A DNA stretch of 64,000 nucleotides, from positions 1 through 64,000 of the forward strand of contig JAQBQF010000020.1 in NCBI GenBank assembly GCA_028287115.1. The letters are read 5' to 3'. Each line of letters starts with the position of its first letter. The first letter of the stretch is position 1. A model generated the notes under the pieces. The model was not told where the DNA came from, made no database searches, and saw nothing but the letters and a program-made list of their open reading frames with translations. Source of the DNA: Myxococcales bacterium (GTDB lineage Bacteria > Myxococcota_A > Polyangia > Haliangiales > Haliangiaceae). Position numbers and translations under genes: made by a program. Below are positions 22,188 through 30,459 of this stretch, one piece after another.

Positions 22188-23018
22188 ATGTCCGAAGAAG
22201 CCGAGCAGTTCGATCAATTTCGCGGCACCGATACGTACATCGCGTCGGAAGAGCTCCGGCACTCCGTCAATGTCGCGGTCGCGCTCGGCAGGCCGTTGCT
22301 CGTGCGCGGTGAGCCCGGCACCGGCAAGACGCTGCTCGCCGAGAATCTCGCGCGCTCGCTCGAGTTGCCGCTGCTGCGCTGGCACGTCAAGTCGACGACC
22401 AAGGCGAAGGACGGGCTCTACGTCTACGATACCGTGCAACGCCTTCACGACTCGCGATTCGGCGGCGATGTCGGGGACATCGCGAAGTACATCAAGCTCG
22501 GGCCGCTCGGTGAAGCGCTCGCATCACCGACACGCGTCGTGCTGCTGATCGACGAGATCGACAAGGCCGACATCGAATTTCCGAATGACTTGCTGCTCGA
22601 GCTCGATGCGATGCGCTTCAAGATCGACGAGACCGGTCGCGAGGTGTCGGCGAAAGAGCGGCCCGTCGTCGTGATCACGTCGAACAACGAGAAGGAGTTG
22701 CCGGACGCGTTCTTGCGGCGCTGCGTGTTTCACTACATCCAGTTTCCGGATCGCGAGCTGATGACGCAGATCGTGCGAGTCCATCATCCAGATGTCACCG
22801 ACCGCGTGCTCGACAACGCGCTCGAGACGTTCTTCGGGCTGCGCGCGACCCCGAAGCTGCGCAAGAAGCCATCGACATCCGAGCTGATCGACTGGATCTG
22901 CGCGCTCAAGAAAGCGGGCGTCGATCTGTCGCGCGTCGGTGGCGGCATCCCGTTCCTCGGCACGCTGCTCAAGACCGAGTCAGACGTCGAGCTCGTCGCG
23001 AAGCGAGCGAAGGCGTAG
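22188..23018 (+). CDS. MoxR-type AAA+ ATPase
   Basis: 276 residues. Walker A GEPGTGKTLLAENLARSL near residue 40-57, Walker B VVLLIDEIDKAD near 118-129, sensor segment VVVITSNNEKELPDAFLRRCVFHYIQFPD with arginine finger, and a C-terminal lid (TSELIDWICALKKAGVDL). It belongs to the MoxR branch that pairs with VWA-domain proteins as metal-insertion or protein-remodelling chaperones. The partner follows after 3 bases. Targets are unknown here: no CO dehydrogenase or methanol dehydrogenase genes are in the window, so it should not be named CoxD or MoxR in the strict sense. Confidence 0.93.
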   Translation: MSEEAEQFDQFRGTDTYIASEELRHSVNVAVALGRPLLVRGEPGTGKTLLAENLARSLELPLLRWHVKSTTKAKDGLYVYDTVQRLHDSRFGGDVGDIAKYIKLGPLGEALASPTRVVLLIDEIDKADIEFPNDLLLELDAMRFKIDETGREVSAKERPVVVITSNNEKELPDAFLRRCVFHYIQFPDRELMTQIVRVHHPDVTDRVLDNALETFFGLRATPKLRKKPSTSELIDWICALKKAGVDLSRVGGGIPFLGTLLKTESDVELVAKRAKA

Positions 23019-23021
23019 GCG

Positions 23022-24245
23022 TTGCTGGTCGATTTCCTGTTCGAGCTGCGCCGGCACAAGCTGCCGGTATCGACCCACGAGTGGATGGCACTCATGGAGG
23101 CGATGGCGCTCGGGCTTCACGAGTCGTCGCTCGACGGGTTCTATCGGTTATGCCGCACGCTATGCGTGAAGGACATCGCGCATTACGACGCGTACGACGA
23201 AGCGTTCCTGTCGTACTTCAAGGACGTTCACACCGACGCGCTGCAGCTGACGAAGGAGCTCCAGGATTGGCTCTCGGATCCGCGAGCGCTCGAGGGCCTG
23301 ACCGACGAACAGCGGCGCGCGCTGCGCGAGCTCGATCTCGAGAAGCTGCGCGAGCTGTTCGAGAAGCGCCTGCGGGAACAGAAGGAGCGGCACGACGGCG
23401 GCAATCGCTGGATCGGCACCGGTGGCACATCGCCGTTTGGCTCGGGCGGGATGAATCCGACCGCGATGCGCGTCGGCGGTGGTGGTGGCCGCAGCGCGAT
23501 GGCGGTCGCGGATCAGCGGCTGTTCAAGGAGTACCGGCGCGACGTCGTGCTCGACGTGCGGCAGATCGACATGGCACTTCGCGGCCTGCGCCGGCTCGGC
23601 CGTGAAGGCGCGCAGGAAGAGCTCGATCTCGATGACACGATCGACAAGACCTGCAAGAACGCCGGCGATCTCGAGATCGTGTTCCGTCCGCCCCGGCGCA
23701 ATCGCGTCAAGGTCCTGCTGCTGATGGACGTCGGCGGCTCGATGGATCCGCATTCCGAGCTGATGAGCCGATTGTTCACGGCGGCCTCCCGCTCGGGTCG
23801 GTTCGCGAAGTTCCGCAGCTACTACTTTCACAACTGCGTCTACAACTCGGTCTACGAGGACGCGCAGTTTCGCAAAGGCGTGCCAGTCGCGGATCTGCTC
23901 GCGAACAGCGACCGCGACGAGAAGCTCGTGATCGTCGGCGACGCGCTGATGCATCCCGCCGAGCTGCTCGATCCCGGCGGCTCGATGTACCTCTACTCGC
24001 AGGCGAGGGCATCGGGCGTCGAGTGGCTGCGCAGGCTCGCGGCACACTTCCGCAGCGCCGCGTGGCTCAACCCGGAGCCCGACAAGTTTTGGTCCGGCAC
24101 GACGATCGAAGTGATCGCGAGCGTGTTTGCGATGTGGCCACTGTCGCTCGACGGGCTGTCACACGCCGTGCGCTATCTCGTCCGCGGAGGCGAGCGGCCT
24201 CGCGTTGGTGATCCGAGTAAGTGGATGAAGATGGTGGCGCGCTAG
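23022..24245 (+). CDS. CoxE-like VWA-domain protein, partner of the MoxR ATPase
   Basis: 407 residues from a TTG start at 23022, 3 bases after the MoxR stop. The N-terminus ([31 protein letters not shown]) and the block [23 protein letters not shown] followed by YYFHNCVY are typical of the COG3825 CoxE-like family; in this branch the MIDAS reads DVGGS rather than DVSGS. A Glu/Arg-rich region (about 95-130) and a Gly-rich linker ([13 protein letters not shown]) separate the helical N-domain from the VWA domain. Role: metal-dependent protein-protein interaction partner of the ATPase. Cytoplasmic. Substrate unknown. Confidence 0.9.
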   Translation: MLVDFLFELRRHKLPVSTHEWMALMEAMALGLHESSLDGFYRLCRTLCVKDIAHYDAYDEAFLSYFKDVHTDALQLTKELQDWLSDPRALEGLTDEQRRALRELDLEKLRELFEKRLREQKERHDGGNRWIGTGGTSPFGSGGMNPTAMRVGGGGGRSAMAVADQRLFKEYRRDVVLDVRQIDMALRGLRRLGREGAQEELDLDDTIDKTCKNAGDLEIVFRPPRRNRVKVLLLMDVGGSMDPHSELMSRLFTAASRSGRFAKFRSYYFHNCVYNSVYEDAQFRKGVPVADLLANSDRDEKLVIVGDALMHPAELLDPGGSMYLYSQARASGVEWLRRLAAHFRSAAWLNPEPDKFWSGTTIEVIASVFAMWPLSLDGLSHAVRYLVRGGERPRVGDPSKWMKMVAR

Positions 24246-24428
24246 CGCGCTGGACCGGCGAGTCCCGAAAGGGATGATCCCGTGCTGTCGATCTGAGCGT
24301 ATTCGCTCCGCCTTGGTGTGCGCCGGGTTCGTGCGCGCCTGACGATCCGGTGGGGCGGGAAGGCGCACTCGGACCGGATCGTGGACGAGTGCTACGAGGC
24401 GCGGCCGTTGCACGTGGCGCGCGCCGTC

Positions 24429-26609
24429 ATGTCACGCATTCACTCGCGCCGGAGCATGCAGGGATCGATGCTGCTGGTCGCCCTGATTGGCTGTCAGCGC
24501 CCGGCCGCCGAGACGATGCCTGCCCAGAGCGGCGGCGTCGAAGGCTCGGGATACGTTGCATGGCTCGAAGCGCAATCGATGTTGTTGCGCGCAGATCAAG
24601 AAGCGAATCGCCTCGAGGCAAAGGGCGAACAATGGCGGAATCCGTACAGCGCGCCACGGCCGCGCGACGCCGTGAAGCTGGCCTCGGTATGGCTGCTCCA
24701 CTATCCGGGCGCGGTGATCACCGGACCGGGACAGTCTGTGATCGCGACGTACGGAGATCCGCGGCTCTGGGACTCACTGCGCGAGATCGGCGTCGAGATG
24801 CTTCACACGTGCCCGACGAAGCGGGCAGGCGGCGTCCGCGGCTACGACTACACGCCGACGATCGACGGCTGGTTCGATCGCATCATGTTGCAGGTCGACC
24901 CCCAGCTCGGCACCGACGAGGAATATCGCCAGATGGTCAAGGTCGCCGGCGACCATGGCGGCATGATCGCGGGCGATCTCGTCCCGCTCCACACCGGCAT
25001 GGGCGCCGACTTCCGGCTCGCCGAGCGGAACTACAAGGATTATCCGGGCATGTACACGATGGTCGAGATCCGTCGTGAGGACTGGCCGCTGTTGCCCGAC
25101 GTTCCGGATCCGTGGGAGACCGCGCTGGTTTCAAAGGATGTCGCGATTCAGCTCACGAAGAAGGCCTATCTCCCGGGCCTCATCACGTCCGCGGACGGGC
25201 ACCCGGATGCGAGGAACTGGAGTGGCTGGAGTGCCACCGGCACGGTTGACGGTGTCGATGGAAGGCCCCATCGCTGGGTCTATCTCCACGTCTTCAAGCC
25301 GCATCAGCCGACGCTGAACTGGTTCGATCCCTCGTTCGCGGCTCGCCGCGTCGTCATCGGCGACGCGACGCACTCGCTCCACGATCTCGGCGATCGGATG
25401 TTGCGGCTCGACGCGGTGCCGTTCCTCGGAGTCGAGCCGATTCCCGGTCAAACGCTGGCCTCCTACTACATGAATCCGCTGTCCGTCGAAGCGACGGACA
25501 ACCTCGCATTCATGATCCGCAAGCTGGGCGGCTGGTCGTTCGAAGAGCTAAACGTCCCGCTCGAGCAGTTCAAGGAGTTCACGAAGCAAGGCGCGGATCT
25601 ATCGTACGACTTCTTCACGCGTGCCCAGGTGCTTCATCCGCTGCTGTCCGGCGACGCGCGCGTGTTGCGAGTCGCGCATCGGTTGCTGCTGCAGTTCGGG
25701 GTCCCCGAAGGCACGCTCATCCATGATCTGCAGAACCACGACGAGATCACGTACCAGCTCGTCGATCTGGGCTCACGCAAGGAGGTCGATCTCGGCGGCG
25801 AGCGGGCGAACGGTGAAGCGCTCAAGGAACAGATCCTTCAAGAGATGCGCGCGACCGCGGATCGCGAGTTGGCGCCGCAGAACAAGCTGTATCGCCCGGA
25901 GCAGGACGGCATCGCGACCACGTTCGCCGGGTTCGCCGCGGCGGGTCTCGGGATCCGCGATCCGTATCAGGCCTCGCAGGACCAGGTCGCGCAGATCCAA
26001 CGTGCGCACCTCCTGTTCGCGCATGCGAATGCGATGCAGCCCGGTGTGTTCGCGTTATCGTCCTGGGATCTCGTCGGCGCGCTGCCGATTCCGGAACAAT
26101 CGGTCGCCGAGCTCACGCGCGACGGCGATTACCGCTGGGTCAACCGAGGCGGCGTCGATCTGCTGGGTGCGAATCCCGAGGCGAGTCGATCGGCGTTCGG
26201 GCTACCGAGGGCCAAGTCGCTCTACGGCTCGCTGCTACAACAGCTCGAGTCACCTGACTCGTTCGCGAGCCAGCTGAGGCGGATGCTCGCCGGCCGCAAG
26301 AAGTACCGGATCGCCGAAGCCGAGACGATCGCGGTGCCCGACGTTAGCGACCGTGCTGTCTGCGTCCTGATCATGAGGCTGCCTGACACCGGAGATGTCG
26401 CGATCACGGCACTCAGCTATCGGCGCGATTCCACGACCTTTGACGTCGATCTGTCGCAACTGCCGGGGATCTCGGCGGACCAGCTCCGTGGCCGAGCGGC
26501 ACGCGACATCGTCACGGAACAGGACATCGGCTCGGTGACGAACGCGAGCCACCTGACGATGAGACTCGACGGAATCTCCGGCCGAACCGTCGTGATCCAG
26601 AAACGCTGA
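24429..26609 (+). CDS. GH13-family trehalose-synthase-like lipoprotein
   Basis: 726 residues from ATG 24429, which precedes a lipoprotein signal (GSMLLVALIGCQRP, cysteine near residue 19). Residues about 60-450 are a GH13 alpha-amylase-type barrel: GYDYTPTIDGWFDRIM, GMIAGDLVPLHTGMGADFRLAE, MRLDAVPFLGVEP (nucleophile aspartate near 326) and LQNHDEITYQLVDL (stabiliser aspartate near 437). These blocks resemble trehalose synthase/maltose alpha-glucosyltransferase more than amylases, but the acid/base glutamate is not obvious (FEELN is a candidate), so catalysis is uncertain. The location is extracytoplasmic, unusual for TreS. The LamB maltoporin gene follows 63 bases later, suggesting surface or periplasmic processing of maltose/trehalose-type sugars before uptake. 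Confidence 0.75.
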   Translation: MSRIHSRRSMQGSMLLVALIGCQRPAAETMPAQSGGVEGSGYVAWLEAQSMLLRADQEANRLEAKGEQWRNPYSAPRPRDAVKLASVWLLHYPGAVITGPGQSVIATYGDPRLWDSLREIGVEMLHTCPTKRAGGVRGYDYTPTIDGWFDRIMLQVDPQLGTDEEYRQMVKVAGDHGGMIAGDLVPLHTGMGADFRLAERNYKDYPGMYTMVEIRREDWPLLPDVPDPWETALVSKDVAIQLTKKAYLPGLITSADGHPDARNWSGWSATGTVDGVDGRPHRWVYLHVFKPHQPTLNWFDPSFAARRVVIGDATHSLHDLGDRMLRLDAVPFLGVEPIPGQTLASYYMNPLSVEATDNLAFMIRKLGGWSFEELNVPLEQFKEFTKQGADLSYDFFTRAQVLHPLLSGDARVLRVAHRLLLQFGVPEGTLIHDLQNHDEITYQLVDLGSRKEVDLGGERANGEALKEQILQEMRATADRELAPQNKLYRPEQDGIATTFAGFAAAGLGIRDPYQASQDQVAQIQRAHLLFAHANAMQPGVFALSSWDLVGALPIPEQSVAELTRDGDYRWVNRGGVDLLGANPEASRSAFGLPRAKSLYGSLLQQLESPDSFASQLRRMLAGRKKYRIAEAETIAVPDVSDRAVCVLIMRLPDTGDVAITALSYRRDSTTFDVDLSQLPGISADQLRGRAARDIVTEQDIGSVTNASHLTMRLDGISGRTVVIQKR

Positions 26610-26672
26610 CCCGTCTGCAAGACCCACCCGTTCGTGCGCGTTCGCGCGCGAGCTTCCCAAGGAGGACGCGAG

Positions 26673-28151
26673 ATGCTTCGACTCGGCGCGCTGATCGTGA
26701 TCGGTTTCGGAGCTGTGCTGCCCGCACTCGCGCATGCCCAGTCCATCCCGGATCCTGAGGACGACAAGGATACTTCAAAGAACCAGGAGACCGACGAGGG
26801 CGCGACGAGCTCGGGTGATACCGGAACCATCGAGAAGGAGCACGTCATCGGTTCCCGCAGCGCGTATCTGACGCCGTTCTCGACGAAGTTGCCGCTCATC
26901 GAAAAAGAGCTGAAGCGGGTCGCTGCCTTTCAGTTCCACGGCTACTTCCGCTCCAGTGCCGGCGAGAGCTCGAGCGGCGGCAACCAGGTCTGCTTCCGCG
27001 ATCCGGGCGCGCCCGTGAAGTATCGGCTCGGTAACGAGTGTGAAGACTATGCCGAGCTGGTGTTCAGCTACGACGTGTATCGGCCATCGGAGAACGGTCC
27101 GTATTTTCAGGCGAACACGCGGCTGGCGTTCGATGCAGGATGGCTCGTCCGATATCAGAACGTTACGATGTTCGCGCCGGAGCTCTATGTCGAAGCGGGC
27201 AGGCTGTTCACGGGCCCGCTATCGAACGCCAAGTTCTGGGCTGGCAAGCGGTTCTATCGCCAGGACGAGGTTCACATCAACGACTTCTACTTCTGGGATG
27301 TCTCCGGTCCAGGCGCAGGTATCGACCAGATCGACATCGGCATCGGCAAGCTCTCCGTCGCGTACTTCCGCACGGCGAACGTCAACTCGGTCCCGGTCAT
27401 CGTGATCAATCCGACCGGCGCGCCTACGCCGGTCACGGTTCCGGGCATGACGGTGGTCGCGGACAATCAAATCGTCAGCAAGGGCCACGTCCATTGGGCC
27501 GAGGTGCCCGTCAACAAAGGTGCCACGCTCGACCTCGCCGTAGAAGGCCGCCAAACCCACGGCGAGGGCTCCGCCGCGATGGGCGCGAAGACCGGCTACG
27601 GCGTTGCCGTCTACGCGATGCACACGCAGAAAATGTTGGGTGGGTTCAATCAGGCGATCTTTCAGTTCGGACAAGGACTCGCCGCAGATCTCGGCATCGC
27701 CTCGGACTATCAAGCAGAGTCAGGCGCGCGCACGTACCGGCTGATCGATTGGGTCCTGATCGAGCCAACGCGACTGTACAGCGCGGCCTTGGTCGCGATC
27801 TATCAGCGTGCGACGGGCGTGCAGAGCAATCCCAAGCACTGGTTCTCGATCGGCGCGCGACCGATCTTCAACATCAACGATCGGCTGAGGGTCGGGCTCG
27901 AGGTCGGCGCCGATTTTGTGGATCCAAGCTCGGGCAGTTGGCGCGACCTCGGGAAGGTCACGCTCGCCCCCGAGATCGCGACCGGCCGAAAGTTCTACGA
28001 CCGGCCGGTGCTACGAGTGTTCGCGACGTACGCGCGCTGGAACAGCGCCGCCGCCGACAACGGGGTCGTGCTCTCCGACTCGCACATCTCGCCGTTTGGA
28101 ACGCATCTGCACGGCTGGACGTTCGGCGTTCAGGCCGAAGCGTGGTGGTAA
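26673..28151 (+). CDS. lamB: LamB-type maltoporin
   Basis: 492 residues from ATG 26673 with a strong Shine-Dalgarno (GGAGG, 26661-26665). Signal peptide ends near ALAHAQ. The mature protein matches LamB block by block: FHGYFRSSAGESSSGGNQVCF, KYRLGNECEDYAEL, WAGKRFYRQDEVHINDFYFWDVSGPGAGI, IDIGIGKLSVAYFRTAN, RPVLRVFATYARWN and the C-terminal WTFGVQAEAWW. An acidic stretch after the signal (PDPEDDKDTSKNQETDEG) is additional. Role: 18-strand trimeric outer-membrane channel for maltodextrins or related sugars. It is expressed with the upstream GH13 lipoprotein. No MalEFGK transporter is in view. Confidence 0.93.
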   Translation: MLRLGALIVIGFGAVLPALAHAQSIPDPEDDKDTSKNQETDEGATSSGDTGTIEKEHVIGSRSAYLTPFSTKLPLIEKELKRVAAFQFHGYFRSSAGESSSGGNQVCFRDPGAPVKYRLGNECEDYAELVFSYDVYRPSENGPYFQANTRLAFDAGWLVRYQNVTMFAPELYVEAGRLFTGPLSNAKFWAGKRFYRQDEVHINDFYFWDVSGPGAGIDQIDIGIGKLSVAYFRTANVNSVPVIVINPTGAPTPVTVPGMTVVADNQIVSKGHVHWAEVPVNKGATLDLAVEGRQTHGEGSAAMGAKTGYGVAVYAMHTQKMLGGFNQAIFQFGQGLAADLGIASDYQAESGARTYRLIDWVLIEPTRLYSAALVAIYQRATGVQSNPKHWFSIGARPIFNINDRLRVGLEVGADFVDPSSGSWRDLGKVTLAPEIATGRKFYDRPVLRVFATYARWNSAAADNGVVLSDSHISPFGTHLHGWTFGVQAEAWW

Positions 28152-28154
28152 CGA

Positions 28155-30332
28155 TCAGTGCTTGGTCCAGTCGGGCTCGGGACCGGTGCCGTCTCTCGCC
28201 GAGCCGGTATCCGGCGGCGTCGGAGGCTTGGGTGGCGTTGGCGTCGCCGAGCCCGTTCCCGCTGATCCGGTTCCAGTTCCCGTCGGGGTAGGCGGTTTCG
28301 CCGAGCCCGTCCCCGTGCCGGTTGCAGAGCCGGTACCGGTTCCCGTCGGAGGCGTGACGACCGTAGAACCCGTGCCGGTTCCCGCCGGAGTGGCCGAGCC
28401 GCTGCCGCTGCCCGTGCCGGTTCCCGTCGGAGCGGCCGAGCCGCTGCCGCCGCCGCTGCCGCTGCCGGCATTGTTCGTCGTGGTGTTGTTGGTCGTGGTG
28501 TTGTTGGTCGTATTGTTATTCGTGGTGTTGGTGTTCGTCGGGCGCTGGACCTGCTGCACCTGAAACGCGAGCTTGGCATCGAGTGCCGCGACCATCTTCG
28601 CATCTTGGTCTTGATAGGCCGCCGCGTCGACGACTTGATCGAACGTGCGAAAGCCCGTCTTGCGCACGGTGACGTGGACCTTTTGCTTGGCCGCCTGTGC
28701 CGCGGTCAGCTCGACGTCGAACGGGGTCGTGTGATTCGTCGCCACGTTGTCGATCAGGATCGATGCACCCGGCGGATCGCTCGTCACCTGGATCGTGCGC
28801 GGCTTGGCGACCAGCTTCGCCATCGCCTTGTCTTGGCCGCCTTTGACTTCGATCTCGCTCGTCGCGAAGCCCGGTGCGAGGACCCGGACCTTGTAGATCT
28901 TGTCTTTCTCGAGCTTGGCCGTGAACGGTGCCAGCCCCGTCTGATCGGTGCCTTCGATCTCGACCTTCGACGTCTTGGGAACGCTCGAGGCGATCACCGT
29001 GTCGACGAGTGGAGCTTTGGGAGGCGCGACGACCGTGGTCGCCGCGGAGCCCTTCATCGTGTCCGCCGAGCCGCTGCCGAGCTCCGGAGCCGTCTGCGAG
29101 CCGCCGCTCGCCACGAGGACCCCATTACTACCCGGGGCGACGACGTTGCTGCCCGTCGTGACCACGGCATTGCCGCCCTGTTTCACGATCGGTTGATTCG
29201 CGTCGACCGCTTGGTCGCGCAGCACGAAATACCAGACGCCTGCGAGCGCGGCCGCGACGAACACGAGCATGCCGATGATGATCGGCGCGCTGCTCGGCCG
29301 CTTGACGGACTTGGTCTGCTCGGCGGCGACTGCACGCGGCGCGGCGCGTGCGGATTCACGGGCCGCCTCTTTTGCCTCGCGCATCGGTGGCGGGGTCGTG
29401 GTGACCTTCGCGGGTTCGAGGCCGAGCTTCGTGCGGCCTTCGGCACCGGGCAAGCCACTCCGCGGTGGTGCATCCGAAGGAGTCTGCGTTCGCGGCGACG
29501 GCGTTGCGTCGAGCATTTTCGGCTGCGCACGCGACGCTTCCGGTGGGCTCGGCAGTCCGGGCGCGGAATCGCGATCGGGCAGGGTCTTGACGCGCTCCGG
29601 GGCAGCCTCGGGCGGATCGGCGAGCGTCGAATCGGCGCGGCCTCCCGCGTGCCGGCGAAGCGCGAGCTCGTCGGGCGGCATGATCGCCGTCTTCGGATCG
29701 GCCATCGGCGCCTTGTGCGCGGCATCGTCGTTGCGCGCGCTCTCGGCGACGAGCTCGTCCAGCGAGCGGACCTTCGTCGCCTCTTCGAACGCCTCCTCCG
29801 GGAACTCGTCGGCATCGGAGTGGAACGGCATCGGCTTCGGCAGCGGCGTCTTGTCCGCGAACGAGTCGCGTTTTCCGCGCACGGCGCCGCTTCCCGAGTC
29901 GGCAACCGGAATCGGCGCGACACGGGTCGGAGTGTCCGTGAACATCGGCGGCTTGGTCGACTCGTTGTGACGGCGCTCGGGCGCTTGCTTGGTCTTCTCG
30001 GCAAGGATCCGTTCGAGGACCGTCTGACTGCCTTCACCAAGGCGGTCGAACCGGACGCCCATGCCGGGCGCGATCGCGGGACGGCTCGGATCGTTTTCGC
30101 GGGTCCACACGACGGTGCCTTCGCCACCGATCAGTGGGCTGGCATCGCGCAGCTGAAATTCGAATTTCATCTGCGTGCCGACGGCGAGCGGTTCCTTCGT
30201 ACGAATGAAGATGCCGCCCTGACTCACGTCCACCGCGTACCGTTCGATAAACTGCTCGATGGTCTCGCTCTTGAATTTGATCTTGAGCGTGACCGGCGTG
30301 CGCTTCCCCTGACGGGTATTTGGATCGACCAA
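28155..30332 (-). CDS. PilZ-domain membrane protein with PEGA repeats and low-complexity tail
   Basis: 725 residues from TTG 30332, which has an appropriately placed GGAGAA; an in-frame upstream ATG exists (30542) but would run into the accC leader. Residues about 10-110 form a PilZ domain of the Myxococcus-paralogue type (YAVDVSQGGIFIRTKEPLAVG, GEGTVVWTRE, GMGVRFDRLG). Then a long disordered Ala/Pro/Arg-rich stretch, one transmembrane helix near 348-370 (IIIGMLVFVAAALAGVWYFVL) and two PEGA-like domains (about 450-500 and 510-565, VTSDPPGASILIDN). The end is a Thr/Asn run followed by repeated GTGTGSA and Pro units. Likely an inner-membrane c-di-GMP effector with an external arm. Convergent with lamB, 3 bases apart. 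Confidence 0.82.
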   Translation of the reverse strand: MVDPNTRQGKRTPVTLKIKFKSETIEQFIERYAVDVSQGGIFIRTKEPLAVGTQMKFEFQLRDASPLIGGEGTVVWTRENDPSRPAIAPGMGVRFDRLGEGSQTVLERILAEKTKQAPERRHNESTKPPMFTDTPTRVAPIPVADSGSGAVRGKRDSFADKTPLPKPMPFHSDADEFPEEAFEEATKVRSLDELVAESARNDDAAHKAPMADPKTAIMPPDELALRRHAGGRADSTLADPPEAAPERVKTLPDRDSAPGLPSPPEASRAQPKMLDATPSPRTQTPSDAPPRSGLPGAEGRTKLGLEPAKVTTTPPPMREAKEAARESARAAPRAVAAEQTKSVKRPSSAPIIIGMLVFVAAALAGVWYFVLRDQAVDANQPIVKQGGNAVVTTGSNVVAPGSNGVLVASGGSQTAPELGSGSADTMKGSAATTVVAPPKAPLVDTVIASSVPKTSKVEIEGTDQTGLAPFTAKLEKDKIYKVRVLAPGFATSEIEVKGGQDKAMAKLVAKPRTIQVTSDPPGASILIDNVATNHTTPFDVELTAAQAAKQKVHVTVRKTGFRTFDQVVDAAAYQDQDAKMVAALDAKLAFQVQQVQRPTNTNTTNNNTTNNTTTNNTTTNNAGSGSGGGSGSAAPTGTGTGSGSGSATPAGTGTGSTVVTPPTGTGTGSATGTGTGSAKPPTPTGTGTGSAGTGSATPTPPKPPTPPDTGSARDGTGPEPDWTKH

Positions 30333-30459
30333 GGCGTTCTCCCGGTGGCGTGGCTCGCCGGCATGAAACACGCCAGCGCACCACGCGGAACCAATTGATT
30401 CTATGGTGACTCGCTGCACGATGCAACGCGTCGCATCGCCAGTGTATGGTCCACCCCAG

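Noticed and set aside
24246..24428. Coding leader of the GH13 lipoprotein from 24318
   Set aside because: It would place 37 Arg-rich residues before the lipoprotein signal, which needs to be N-terminal. The gap contains only a small hairpin TCCC-GAAA-GGGA near 24263.
27140..28291. 383-residue plus-strand frame across lamB
   Set aside because: Arg/Gly-rich frame-shifted reading of the lamB gene; LamB itself matches the family from start to end.
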